Below are positions 55,111-63,677 of a stretch of 64,000 nucleotides of DNA, piece by piece. The notes beneath the pieces are model-generated. The model saw only the letters and a list, made by a program, of their open reading frames with translations. It had not been told where the DNA came from and made no database searches. Made by a program: the position numbers and the translations under genes. This DNA comes from Lampropedia aestuarii. GTDB taxonomy: Bacteria; Pseudomonadota; Gammaproteobacteria; Burkholderiales; Burkholderiaceae_C. The DNA lies in contig NZ_SSWX01000011.1 in assembly GCF_004803635.1 (NCBI RefSeq), positions 1-64,000 on the forward strand. The letters run 5' to 3'. Position 1 is the first letter of the stretch; every line of letters starts with the position of its first letter.

Positions 55111-56400
55111 TCACGAGTAAAAGCTCGGCTGCGGAAAATCGCCATTGAGCGCCCAATCGCCCAACTCTTGCAACTTGTAGTGCAAGGGGTCGTGCAGTGT
55201 TTGGGTGCGCAGATTGCGCCAGAACCGGTCAAAGCGCAGTGCCGCATGCGTGGCGCGTGCACCCGTGGCCTCAAACAAGCGGCTGGTCAAATCTAGGCCA
55301 CTGCGGCTGGCTGCGACTTTGGCAGCAAACACGGCAACGGCCACCTCACCGCGCTGCGCAGGGGTGACTGCATCGCCCAGTTGCCAAGCGGCCTCAAAGC
55401 GCTCTGCAGCCTGCAAGCTCAGCAAACGCGTCGCTTCTAAGGCCGACCAAAACTCGCCAAACATGGCCAGCACATGCACGTCTTTGCTGGCGACTTCTGC
55501 GTCAGATTTGAACCAGGGTTTGGCCTCTTCGACCGTATACGCCTTGGCCTGCTCGAATGCACCCTGGGCCACGCCTAAAAACACATGGACGAAAATCAGC
55601 TGCGCCAGCAAAGGCCGCAGTGTTGAGCGTGGCGTAGACAAAGGGCCAGGATTGAGCAACAACTCGCCCAGCTCGACACGCACGCGCTCAAACAAGGCCG
55701 AGCCGCTATCGGTCTGGCGCTGGCCCATATTATTCCAGTCATGCAACAAGCGGATGCCGCTGCGCTCAGTCGGCACCACACCAATGAGCAGTTGGCCGTT
55801 ATTGGCGTCAATCGCTGAGGCCACCAACATGTGTGAATCCAAAGCACCCGAGGTAAAACTTTTTTTACCAGAAAACTCCCAATAACCATCGTGCTGTGTT
55901 GCCAGCGTGCGCTTGTCCAAAGGATTGAGCGTATTGCCCCAAAACCAGCGGTGGCGGGCGGTTTTCTCCAGCCAGGGCTGCCATTGCGCAGGCGAGCCAA
56001 ACAATTGCACAGTGGCCAAATGCAGGTGTTGAAAGCCAAACACATGTGCCAGCGAACTGTCAGCCGTGGCAATTTGGCGAACCACGTCCAAGGTTTGCAC
56101 CCAGTTTGCGCCTAAGCCGCCATATTGTTGGGGAATCGACAGTGCCAACAAACCACTTTGGCGCAACGCCTGGCGCTCTGCCAAAGGCGTGCCGCCTGCC
56201 AGATCGCGAGCGGCTGCGCTTGTTGCAAACTGCTGACTCAAGCTGCGCGCCACCTCGGCAAAATCGCCTTCAGGAATGTGATAAGGCTCGGTATCTGCGG
56301 CATGCTTTGGCCCTAGGGTAGCGAGAGAAAGGGCTTGCTGCGCTTGGGCAGCGCTGCTGCCTGGCTGGTCAGGGCTTGCACTGGCAACCGGCTCGGTCAT
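55111..56400 (-). CDS. Acyl-CoA-dehydrogenase-fold flavin monooxygenase (SfnB/MsuC/DszC type)
   Basis: The protein has 429 residues. The fold is that of acyl-CoA dehydrogenases, but the closest set is SfnB/MsuC, reduced-flavin monooxygenases in sulfonate or sulfone use. Seen: RQSGLLALSIPQQYGGLGANW, FGFQHLHLATVQLF, WFWGNTLNPLDKR, SGKKSFTSGALDSHMLV, and C-terminal FEATGARATHAALRFDRFWRNLRTQTLHDPLHYK. The usual catalytic acid of true dehydrogenases is not evident. It overlaps msuE by 4 bp (ATGA). MsuC converts methanesulfinate to sulfite-yielding products in pseudomonads; which substrate is used here is open. Confidence 0.87.
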   Translation of the reverse strand: MTEPVASASPDQPGSSAAQAQQALSLATLGPKHAADTEPYHIPEGDFAEVARSLSQQFATSAAARDLAGGTPLAERQALRQSGLLALSIPQQYGGLGANWVQTLDVVRQIATADSSLAHVFGFQHLHLATVQLFGSPAQWQPWLEKTARHRWFWGNTLNPLDKRTLATQHDGYWEFSGKKSFTSGALDSHMLVASAIDANNGQLLIGVVPTERSGIRLLHDWNNMGQRQTDSGSALFERVRVELGELLLNPGPLSTPRSTLRPLLAQLIFVHVFLGVAQGAFEQAKAYTVEEAKPWFKSDAEVASKDVHVLAMFGEFWSALEATRLLSLQAAERFEAAWQLGDAVTPAQRGEVAVAVFAAKVAASRSGLDLTSRLFEATGARATHAALRFDRFWRNLRTQTLHDPLHYKLQELGDWALNGDFPQPSFYS

Positions 56401-56999
56401 GCTGCTTTGACCTCTAACTGCACCACCTCTGCAGTATGGGCCGCAGACTCAGTTTTTTTGCGCAATGTCTGCAGCACGGGGACGGCCAATTGCACAGCCA
56501 GGTCGATACGTTGGCGCAAAGCCTCGCTGACCACTTGCCCATCTTGGATTTCTTCGGGAGTGCCATAAACACCAATGGGCAATGTCAGCGTCTGAAAGAA
56601 AGCAAACAAAGGACGCAACTGGTGGTCAATCACCAGTGAGTGGCGGGCACTGCCGCCAGTGGCGGCCAGCATAACGGGCTTGCCATCGAGTGCTTGTAGC
56701 TCAACCAAGTCGAATAAATGCTTGAACAATCCAGGCACGCTGCCGCGAAACACTGGTGCACCAACAACCAGGAACTCAGCCGATTCAATCGTCTCCAGCG
56801 CCAGCACAGATTTTGCTGACAAGTTGTTGCGGTAAAGCGTCGGGCCAATGTCCTCAATCAAGTCGACCAAATCAATGACCTCGACATCCAAAGCCAGCTC
56901 CTCAGCGAGTCGGTCCTGCAAAGCATCCAACAACGCGCGCGTGCGCGACGGCTTGCTGAGGCTGCCATTCACAATGGCGGTTTTAATAGTGCGGCTCAT
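56397..56999 (-). CDS. msuE: NAD(P)H-dependent FMN reductase (MsuE/SsuE type)
   Basis: The protein has 200 residues, flavodoxin-like. VNGSLSKPSRTRALLDAL binds the FMN phosphate; FLVVGAPVFRGSVPGLFKHLFDLV and PVMLAATGGSARHSLVIDHQLRPLFAFF follow. It supplies FMNH2 to the two monooxygenases downstream. First gene of the four-gene unit msuE - flavin monooxygenase - regulator - ssuD. A perfect 9-bp inverted repeat lies 40 bp upstream. ssuE is an alternative name. Confidence 0.9.
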   Translation of the reverse strand: MSRTIKTAIVNGSLSKPSRTRALLDALQDRLAEELALDVEVIDLVDLIEDIGPTLYRNNLSAKSVLALETIESAEFLVVGAPVFRGSVPGLFKHLFDLVELQALDGKPVMLAATGGSARHSLVIDHQLRPLFAFFQTLTLPIGVYGTPEEIQDGQVVSEALRQRIDLAVQLAVPVLQTLRKKTESAAHTAEVVQLEVKAA

Positions 57000-57039
57000 C
57001 GGCTAATCCTTTCATCTGAATGGCCACCAAATGCAGACC

Positions 57040-57064
57040 TGGCGCTTGGGAACTTCAAGCGCCA
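57040..57064. promoter_or_regulatory. Perfect inverted repeat upstream of the sulfonate operon
   Basis: TGGCGCTTG-N7-CAAGCGCCA, 41 bp before the msuE start. It may be a 5' UTR hairpin or a dimeric regulator site. No -24/-12 sigma54 promoter with correct GG-N10-GC spacing could be fixed by eye in the surrounding 250 bp. Confidence 0.4.
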
Positions 57065-57396
57065 TCACGTCAAAAGCAGGCAATCCGCTGTGAACCAGGG
57101 CATTTGGCAATGTCCGCATTACAAAGCCGAAGCCCGTACAGGTAAACAATATTTACGTCATGTGCTTATACGCAAAAGCCATTTCTACAAGCCATTGATT
57201 TACATAAACTTTTTCAAAAACTTCAGAATATGCAAATAGTTTTTATATAGAAAGCAGCGCATTTCTGCGACGAACACAACAGACCACTCAGCAAGGCATC
57301 AGCCAACTGGCCCAAACAATGGTCGAATGCTTTCGCGCCCCGGTGTTTCGGGCCGGGCATGATGGCCAGGCCGATAACATCTGCAACGCACAGATC

Positions 57397-57510
57397 CTCA
57401 GAGCCAGTTCATAAGCAAGCATAGATTGGCCACGATGCTGGCGTTTGTCTCTATATACTGGCAGCCAACACCTGATTACTGCCGATGGCAGTTTGAACAG
57501 GCTCCCAGAG
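57397..57510. repeat. Short element with ends like the dispersed repeat (114 bp)
   Basis: CTCAGAGCCAGTTCA at the left and TTTGAACAGGCTCCCAGAG at the right resemble the terminal repeats of copy B and are complementary to each other with mismatches. The 75 bp between them do not show the usual core. It lies upstream of the lipoprotein gene. Confidence 0.45.
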
Positions 57511-57653
57511 CGCAGGACTTTTTGTCACGAGCAAGCACTTTGGTCTTCAAATACGCCTTGCTCGCCCATTTGACTCGCCCATTTGATTCTGCGCGCAGAG
57601 CCCCCTCTCCTATTTCCATTGACTGGTTCACCACTAGAAAGCAGGATGCAATA

Positions 57654-58205
57654 ATGAAATTATGGAAGTTAGCTGCACTTTCGCTGGCCATTGGTTTGGC
57701 TGGCTGCCAATCCCCCTCAGCCTACGACTTTGCAGTCACCGATGTTCATACAAGCACGCAGAAAATAGATGCGCAACTGGGCACAGTCACTGTCACAATG
57801 GACAGCTCAGACAAGCGCGCAGACTTGCCCAAAAGATACCAAGGCGTGGACAGGTACTGGCAAGAATCGCTGCAGGAAGCACTCAAGCGCAGCGCTATTT
57901 TTAAAGCAACAGCAGGCCACACCGCCGATCTTCAAGTGACCATTCTTGCGGTTGAATTTCCCTCTTTAGCCGTCGACTTCAAAACCCAGACAATCGCCCG
58001 CTATGCGCTGGTTGACAAACGCAGCGGCGCCGTGCTCTTTAGCAAAGAGGTACAGGCCGAAGGCGAAGTGCCATCTGACTACGCATTTATTGGACGCACA
58101 CGGGCCAGAGAATCGATCAACCGATCTGCGCAAAACAATATCAAGCAGTTCTTGCAGCAGCTAGAAGCCGTAGATATCCGTATGCCTGCAGCGCCCGCGA
58201 AATAA
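57654..58205 (+). CDS. Lipoprotein of unknown function
   Basis: The protein has 183 residues from ATG 57654; the longer frame upstream lacks features. MKLWKLAALSLAIGLAGCQS is a lipoprotein signal with Cys18, so the mature protein is membrane-anchored, probably in the outer membrane. The remainder is a mixed alpha/beta domain: RYWQESLQEALKRSAIFKATAGHTADLQVTILAVEF, then TIARYALVDKRSGAVLFSKEVQAEGEVPSDYAF. No function can be assigned. Divergent from the sulfonate operon, 650 bp away. AGGA lies 9 bp before the start. Confidence 0.75.
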   Translation: MKLWKLAALSLAIGLAGCQSPSAYDFAVTDVHTSTQKIDAQLGTVTVTMDSSDKRADLPKRYQGVDRYWQESLQEALKRSAIFKATAGHTADLQVTILAVEFPSLAVDFKTQTIARYALVDKRSGAVLFSKEVQAEGEVPSDYAFIGRTRARESINRSAQNNIKQFLQQLEAVDIRMPAAPAK

Positions 58206-58458
58206 AGAAGTTGGTATTTGCCATCGCAGCGACCTGCCTGCATCAATGAGGCAGGCCACAGCCGAAGGCAACACCAGGCTTTTGCGCTGCCATGCGTAGT
58301 GCAGTGCCGAACGCGATTGACGTCAGGCACGAACAAATCCAACGTCAGACAGCCAAGCGTAACGCGGCTTTCCTCTGGAGATTCTGCAGTGCAGGACGGC
58401 AGTTTCAGAGTGCCGATGAGCCAATCACTTCGTCCCCCTCAGAGACTGGGCTTGGGGT
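58206..58458. other. Convergent intergenic region, nothing recognised
   Basis: About 250 bp between the lipoprotein stop and the IclR terminator. No gene or RNA seen. Confidence 0.4.
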
Positions 58459-58480
58459 AAAAAGCCAAGCTCAGCTTGGC
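58459..58480 (-). terminator. Rho-independent terminator of the IclR gene
   Basis: GCCAAGCT-C-AGCTTGGC perfect stem (58464-58480) followed on the minus strand by TTTTT, about 90 bp beyond the IclR stop. Confidence 0.75.
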
Positions 58481-58572
58481 ACCATCCAGCTGTGTTAAAT
58501 ACATGCATCAGGCAATGAGGCGTTGAGTTGCTTGATTGCTACTGCATCGTGCAGCTGCGCGTCATCTCGTCC

Positions 58573-59337
58573 TCACCCCAAACGCGCTGAAAGCTGCCAG
58601 CACGCCTGCACCAGCGGCGTCACATGTGGACGAACGTCCTTGTTGTTAGCGAAAGACACGCTCATGGCCGCTAGCGGCTCGCCACGGCGATTGAGCACTG
58701 CGGTGGCCAGCGTATAAAAACCAGGTGCGCCTTCGGTTTGGGTCAGTGCATAACCAACCCGTTTGATGGCAGCCAGCTCTTGCTGCCATGCTTCCAAGCT
58801 CAAACCGGCGCTGGTGCCAGGGTGAATGAATTCATCCCAATACAGCTTTTGAACAAACGCCGGTTGCATGCTCATGATGGCTTTGCCCGAGGCGTCTTCA
58901 TGCAGCATGGAGGTTTGCCCTACGTAGCGCCCATATGCATCTGAAAAAGGCCACACCACGTTGGCCACCACGAGTGCCTTGGAGCCCGCCAGCACACTGA
59001 GATTGACGGCCTCGTGCAATTCGTTTTTCAGCACATCGGCAATGGAGTGGAACATCGAGACCACCGGCTGCTGGAAGTACGCAGTCGATGCCATCTGAAA
59101 CAGCCGCGCCCCGATGCAATACGATTTTTTGCGCTGCAGATCGCGCACCACCAACTCGCGCCTGAGCAAGGTTCCGACAATGCGGTGGCAGGTCGCAGGC
59201 GGCATGCCAACGCGGCTGGAAATCTCTGACAGGGTCAAAGGCAGTGTCGATTGCGTTAGTGCTTCCAAAATATCCAGTGCGCCGTCTACTGCGGGCGCTT
59301 TGGACTTGTCATCTGGCAATGGGGCAATAGCATTCAT
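58573..59337 (-). CDS. IclR-family transcriptional regulator
   Basis: The protein has 254 residues from ATG 59337. The winged helix is at about 18-78 (VDGALDILEALTQSTLPLTLSEISSRVGMPPATCHRIVGTLLRRELV), followed by the IclR effector domain (LHEAVNLSVLAGSKALVVANV, SGKAIMSMQP, GYALTQTEGAPGFYTLATAVLNRRGEPLAAMSVSF). It lies downstream of the porin/GMC/dehydratase/MFS genes on the same strand, so it is the likely regulator of that pathway. Effector unknown. Confidence 0.9.
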   Translation of the reverse strand: MNAIAPLPDDKSKAPAVDGALDILEALTQSTLPLTLSEISSRVGMPPATCHRIVGTLLRRELVVRDLQRKKSYCIGARLFQMASTAYFQQPVVSMFHSIADVLKNELHEAVNLSVLAGSKALVVANVVWPFSDAYGRYVGQTSMLHEDASGKAIMSMQPAFVQKLYWDEFIHPGTSAGLSLEAWQQELAAIKRVGYALTQTEGAPGFYTLATAVLNRRGEPLAAMSVSFANNKDVRPHVTPLVQACWQLSARLG

Positions 59338-59445
59338 CAAGGGATCAGGGTTGCATCGGCCTGGACCGAATCGACGATCTCGAGCAACCCTCACCTACAT
59401 CAGGATTGCGATCGCAGGGCCATGGACAGTAGTCAGTGGAGCCAT

Positions 59446-59524
59446 AGAACGTGTTGGCACGCCCCAACGCGGTCTGCGCGGAGATCGTCAGCACGTTCTT
59501 GGCTGCAACGCAGTTGCAGCCAAG
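59446..59524 (+). repeat. Internally deleted copy of the dispersed repeat plus a 12-bp hairpin
   Basis: AGAACGTGTTGGCAC (left end as in copy A) is followed directly by CAACGCGGTCTGCG and AGATCGTCAGCACGTTCTT (right end of copy A), with all core sequence between missing. Immediately after is a perfect 12-bp stem CTTGGCTGCAAC-GCA-GTTGCAGCCAAG (59498-59524), possibly a terminator for the porin although a T-run is absent. Confidence 0.6.
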
Positions 59525-59624
59525 GGTGGCTGGCATGCTAACACGTGAATCTCCATGCTGTGGCATTCATTCACACAACTGCACGGCCGCCTCACCACAC
59601 CAATGGCAACACAGCCCTATTCCG

Positions 59625-60590
59625 TCAGAAACTATGGGCCAAGCCTACGCCATAGGCTGTTTTACTGCTGTCGCGGCCCCACAGGTTTTTGCCCTGGTTG
59701 CCGACGCTCAAGTACACATTGGTACGCTTGGAGAACGCGTGCACCGCGCTGGCACCAAAGAAGTTCGCTTTGTAATCTTGCTGCCGCCCATAACCGAGCT
59801 TGTAGCTCATGCTGCCTACGGTGTACTGTCCGCTCAAGGTGTAGGAGCGGTTTTTATCGCCTTGGGGCAGTTTTTCATGGTCATACGCGGCCATCACCTG
59901 CCATGGGCCTATGGCGTATTTGGCCGCCACAAAGGTCACGCGCTTGTCTTCCGGTGTGCGCTCCATGGCTGCCAGCAAGGAGAGCTGGTCGTAGGCATAG
60001 CGCAAAGCAACCGACAGGCTGCGGTGTTTGTCATCGACCTGTTTTTGCAGGCCCGCAGACACATAGCCTGTAAAGCCACCGATGGTCGGCGCTTCGTAGT
60101 AAATGCCGTTGTTCAAACGTGAGAAACTCACCCCATCCGAGCTGTAGTTTGGATCGGCTGCGGAATTGCCATGCCAGAGATACCATGCCGGAGACGCAAT
60201 GCCGTCGTAGTTGTACCAAGGGTCAAAATGCCAATCGTTTTGCCACAAGGCCGTCATGGCGCGTCCAAGGCGCACATGGCCAAAGCTGCCCTTTAAACCC
60301 ACGGTTGATTCAGCACCAAAATAAGACTTGGGGTCTTCGATCTGCCCGTCCTGCAGCTTGAAACGCGAGGCCAATTTAAAGGTCGCAGACAAGCCACCCC
60401 CTAAATCTTCCACGCCACTGAAAGCAAACATGCTGCGGCTGATACCGCCCACCTGTGTGCCGCCTTGATAGCCCTTAAAAACGCCGATATCCAAACTGCC
60501 CGAGAGCGTCACGCTGGACTGCGCTTGTGCGCTGGCAGCCAGCACCGAAACGCAGGCCAGCAGTGCGATTTTGCTTGCTGTGGTTGTCAC
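59625..60590 (-). CDS. Outer-membrane porin of the catabolic cluster
   Basis: The protein has 321 residues with a GTG start at 60590, chosen because AAGGAG lies 7 bp upstream; a longer frame lacks one. Signal peptide about 1-24 (IALLACVSVLAASAQAQ), then SSVTLSGSLDIGVFKGYQ and SRSMFAFSGVEDLGGGLSATFKLASRF, LKGSFGHVRLGRAM, ending VGLAHSF with terminal Phe. It is diverged from the porin at 48919 and probably serves uptake of the substrate of the adjoining enzymes. Confidence 0.9.
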   Translation of the reverse strand: MTTTASKIALLACVSVLAASAQAQSSVTLSGSLDIGVFKGYQGGTQVGGISRSMFAFSGVEDLGGGLSATFKLASRFKLQDGQIEDPKSYFGAESTVGLKGSFGHVRLGRAMTALWQNDWHFDPWYNYDGIASPAWYLWHGNSAADPNYSSDGVSFSRLNNGIYYEAPTIGGFTGYVSAGLQKQVDDKHRSLSVALRYAYDQLSLLAAMERTPEDKRVTFVAAKYAIGPWQVMAAYDHEKLPQGDKNRSYTLSGQYTVGSMSYKLGYGRQQDYKANFFGASAVHAFSKRTNVYLSVGNQGKNLWGRDSSKTAYGVGLAHSF

Positions 60591-60691
60591 AAATGTCTCC
60601 TTATTGGTTGTATGTTGTCTTCTTGTGCGCTTTTGCGGCAAAGCGCTGCCCTAGCAGTCATAGACCAGCTATTCAATTGCAATTCGGCTGA

Positions 60692-60719
60692 GAAAAAAGC
60701 GGTCCATGTGTTGACCGCT
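60692..60719 (-). terminator. Rho-independent terminator of the GMC oxidoreductase gene
   Basis: AGCGGTC (60698-60704) pairs with GACCGCT (60713-60719), followed on the minus strand by TTTTTTC. It lies just beyond the GMC stop and separates it from the porin gene. Confidence 0.85.
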
Positions 60720-60733
60720 CAATGGCAACGCAG

Positions 60734-62347
60734 CTACAGGGCGGAGCTGGCCAACACCATGTCTGCTGCCTTTTCTGCCACCATCATCGTGGGCGCATTG
60801 GTATTGCCCGAGGTGATGTTGGGGAACACCGATGCATCGACCACGCGCAACGCCTGCACGCCATGCACCCGCAACTGGCTGTCGACCACGGAATGCTGCG
60901 GATCGCTGCCCATCGCGCAAGAGCCGCACAGGTGGTAGATCGAGCCGCTTTGCTCCCGAAAGAATTGCAGCATGCTGGCATCGTCGCTCACGCTGCTGCC
61001 AGGACTGGTTTCTTCAGCCGTGACCTGTTGCATGCTGGCAGTCGACATGATGCTGCGCACCAGCTTGCTGCCGGCAATGGCTTCGCTCTGGTCGTGGGCG
61101 GTGGCCAAATAGTTCGGGTCGATTGCGGGCGCCTCTTGCACATCCCGGCTTAGCAGTGTGATGCTGCCACGGCTGGTAGGGCGGCTGGGCGCAAAGAAAA
61201 TCGTGAAGCCCGAATACGGCTGCACACGCGGTGCGCCACCAGACTCCGGCAGCACATAGCTTAGCGAGTTGAAGTACAGCTGCATATTCGGATGCGCAAC
61301 CGCCTCGCTGGTGCGCACAAAGCCCCCTGCTTTGGCCGTCGTGGCAAACACGCCTTTCTTCTGAAACAAATACTGCAACATGGCCCGCACTTGCTGTGGG
61401 CGACTGCGGATATCGTCATTGCTGGTGCTGCGGCTAGCACGGTAATAGTAAGAAGCGCAAAGATGGTCCTGCAAATTCTGACCCACCGCCGGAGCGTGTT
61501 GCAGCACCGGAATCTCGTACTGTTGCAACAGCTTGGCATCCCCCACGCCAGACAGCTGCAGCAGCTTCGGTGTTTCCACTGCGCCAGCGCACAGAATCAC
61601 CTCGCGGCCTGCACGGAATGTTTGGCGGCGGCCATGCACCAGTACCTCCACCCCTACCGCACGCTTATGCGCATCAAACAGCACCCGCTCTGCCAATGCA
61701 TGGGTTTGCACCACCAGATTGGGGCGTTTTCTCGCAGGGCGCAAATACGCCACACCCGACGAGTCACGCTGGCCGTTGCGGGTGTTGATATCGTAGATGC
61801 CCACTCCTTCCATTTGCGGGCCATTGAAGTCGTTGTTGCGCACAAAACCGCGCTCTTCGCAGGCCGCAAAGAAGTTGTCGCAAATGGGGTGCACCGCATC
61901 GCGGGTAATGCGAATACGGCCTTTGGCACCATGCCATTGTGTCTCGCCAGCCCAGTGCGACTCCAGCCGTTTAAAGACCGGCAACACATCGCTCCAGCCC
62001 CAGCCCGAGTTGCCTGCTGCTGCCCAGTCGTCAAAATCCTGCTGGTGGCCGCGCACATACACCATGGCATTGATGGCGCCAGAGCCTCCCACCACTTTGC
62101 CACGCGGCGTGTACACGCGTTGGTTGGCCAGCTCTTTCTGCGCCGTCGTGCGATAGCGCCAGTTGTACTTGGGGTGGTAGAACAGCTGGGCAAAGCCCAA
62201 AGGCATACGCAACCAGAAGGAGGTGTCATCAGCACCAGCCTCCAGCAACAGCACGCGGTGCTTGCCAGAAGCACTCAGACGCTCGGCCATAATGCAACCG
62301 GCCGAGCCCGCCCCCACGATGATGTAGTCGAACTGTGAAGCGCTCAT
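60734..62347 (-). CDS. GMC-family FAD oxidoreductase (choline-dehydrogenase-like)
   Basis: The protein has 537 residues. FAD-binding FDYIIVGAGSAGCIMAERLS (6-25), YTPRGKVVGGSGAINAMVYVRG (GMC signature 1), GAVETPKLLQLSGVGDAKLL (signature 2), and active-site region LCGSCAMGSDPQHSVVDSQLRVHG followed by NTNAPTMMVAEKAADM. It oxidises a primary alcohol or polyol; the exact substrate cannot be read. It starts 6 bp after the dehydratase gene, so the two are co-translated. Confidence 0.92.
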   Translation of the reverse strand: MSASQFDYIIVGAGSAGCIMAERLSASGKHRVLLLEAGADDTSFWLRMPLGFAQLFYHPKYNWRYRTTAQKELANQRVYTPRGKVVGGSGAINAMVYVRGHQQDFDDWAAAGNSGWGWSDVLPVFKRLESHWAGETQWHGAKGRIRITRDAVHPICDNFFAACEERGFVRNNDFNGPQMEGVGIYDINTRNGQRDSSGVAYLRPARKRPNLVVQTHALAERVLFDAHKRAVGVEVLVHGRRQTFRAGREVILCAGAVETPKLLQLSGVGDAKLLQQYEIPVLQHAPAVGQNLQDHLCASYYYRASRSTSNDDIRSRPQQVRAMLQYLFQKKGVFATTAKAGGFVRTSEAVAHPNMQLYFNSLSYVLPESGGAPRVQPYSGFTIFFAPSRPTSRGSITLLSRDVQEAPAIDPNYLATAHDQSEAIAGSKLVRSIMSTASMQQVTAEETSPGSSVSDDASMLQFFREQSGSIYHLCGSCAMGSDPQHSVVDSQLRVHGVQALRVVDASVFPNITSGNTNAPTMMVAEKAADMVLASSAL

Positions 62348-62353
62348 CTCAAC

Positions 62354-63604
62354 TCACTCTTTATCCGTTGCGTAGCGTGCTTTCCAGCTGTCCGATGGGC
62401 CGGCCTTCACATCAAAGGGCTGGCTGGAGACCGTCAAATGCAGGCGGTTGCTGGTGTAGGGCGTATGGGCCTTGACCACATCCATATTCAGCTCCACGCC
62501 CAAACCTGGCTCGTTGGAAGGAATGATGTAGCCGTCTTCCCACTGAATAGGTTTTTTGAGAATTTCAGCGTGGAACCCGTCCCAGCGCATGATGCTTTCT
62601 TGGATCAGGAAGTTAGGCGATGCCACGCCCACCTGAATGCTGGCAGCCGCGCCAATCGGGCCGTTATAGAGGTGCGGCGCGATTTGCGCATAGTGCACTT
62701 CGGCCAGGCTGGCAATTTTCTTGGCTTCCAAAATCCCGCCCACGCGGCCTAAGTTCATCTGCAAAATCGAGGCCGCATTGTTGCGCAGCACGTCAAAGAA
62801 TTCGTACTTGGTCGTCAAACGCTCACCTGCCGCAACCGGGATGCTGGTGCGTGCAGCCACGCGCGCCATGGCCTCGTTCTGGCCTGGCGGCACGGGCTCT
62901 TCAAACCACAGCGGATCGTAAGGTTCGATATAGCGGGCCAAACGAATCGCCGATGAAGGCGTCATCTGGCCATGCGTGCCAAAAATCAGATCGCACTGGG
63001 AGCCGACGGCTTCGCGCAAGCGCTTGCAAAACGTCACCGACAGCTCCATCAAGTCCAAACTCAGCTGGTGGCCGCAATATGCGGTGTACGGACCTGCAGG
63101 ATCGAACTTGATCGCCGTAAAGCCTTGCTTGACATACTCTTGTGCACAGGCGACCGAAATTTCTATGTCTTCGTAATCGTGGCTGTATTCACCGTCGGCT
63201 GTTTTAGGGTAGAGGTAGGTGTAGGAGCGCAGGCGCTCATTGACCTTGCCCCCAATGAGTTGGTAGACCGGCTGGTTAGCCGCTTTGCCAATAATGTCCC
63301 AGCACGCCATCTCCAAGCCGCTGACCACGCCCATCATGCTCAGATCTGGGCGCTGCGTGAAACCACTCGAGTACGCCTCACGGAAGAATCGCTCGATATG
63401 GTGTGGATCGTGGTTTTCCAAATAGCGCTGGTACACATCACTAATTGCCGCCTCCATCACGCTAGGGTGAAAAGATGCTGCATACACCTCGCCAACCCCT
63501 TCAATACCGCAGTCGGTTTTGAGCTTCACGAAGATCCAGTAGCGGCCACCAATATAAGGAGGCGGTACGGCAACAACATAGGTTTCAAGAGAGGTAATTT
63601 TCAT
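62354..63604 (-). CDS. Enolase-superfamily dehydratase (mandelate racemase / galactonate dehydratase type)
   Basis: The protein has 416 residues. N-terminal capping domain to about 130, then a TIM barrel. Active-site elements: Lys in GFTAIKFDPAGPY, Asp and His of the DLIFGTHGQM strand, Glu in WFEEPVPP, Glu in VAAGERLTTKYEF, His in APHLYNGPIG. The FDPAG and THG patterns are typical of sugar-acid dehydratases near galactonate dehydratase. It should remove water from an aldonate or related hydroxy acid with Mg2+. It precedes the GMC gene and follows the MFS transporter. Confidence 0.88.
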   Translation of the reverse strand: MKITSLETYVVAVPPPYIGGRYWIFVKLKTDCGIEGVGEVYAASFHPSVMEAAISDVYQRYLENHDPHHIERFFREAYSSGFTQRPDLSMMGVVSGLEMACWDIIGKAANQPVYQLIGGKVNERLRSYTYLYPKTADGEYSHDYEDIEISVACAQEYVKQGFTAIKFDPAGPYTAYCGHQLSLDLMELSVTFCKRLREAVGSQCDLIFGTHGQMTPSSAIRLARYIEPYDPLWFEEPVPPGQNEAMARVAARTSIPVAAGERLTTKYEFFDVLRNNAASILQMNLGRVGGILEAKKIASLAEVHYAQIAPHLYNGPIGAAASIQVGVASPNFLIQESIMRWDGFHAEILKKPIQWEDGYIIPSNEPGLGVELNMDVVKAHTPYTSNRLHLTVSSQPFDVKAGPSDSWKARYATDKE

Positions 63605-63677
63605 GGCTTTGGCTCGGTGGTATCAGGACAGGGACCACACCCTGTCCGCATTGTTAGACATAGTGCAGCGCTCAGGC

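Noticed and set aside
57000-57250. Sigma54 (-24/-12) promoter before msuE
   Set aside because: Several TGGC sequences exist, but none has GC at the required distance; I could not fix one by eye.
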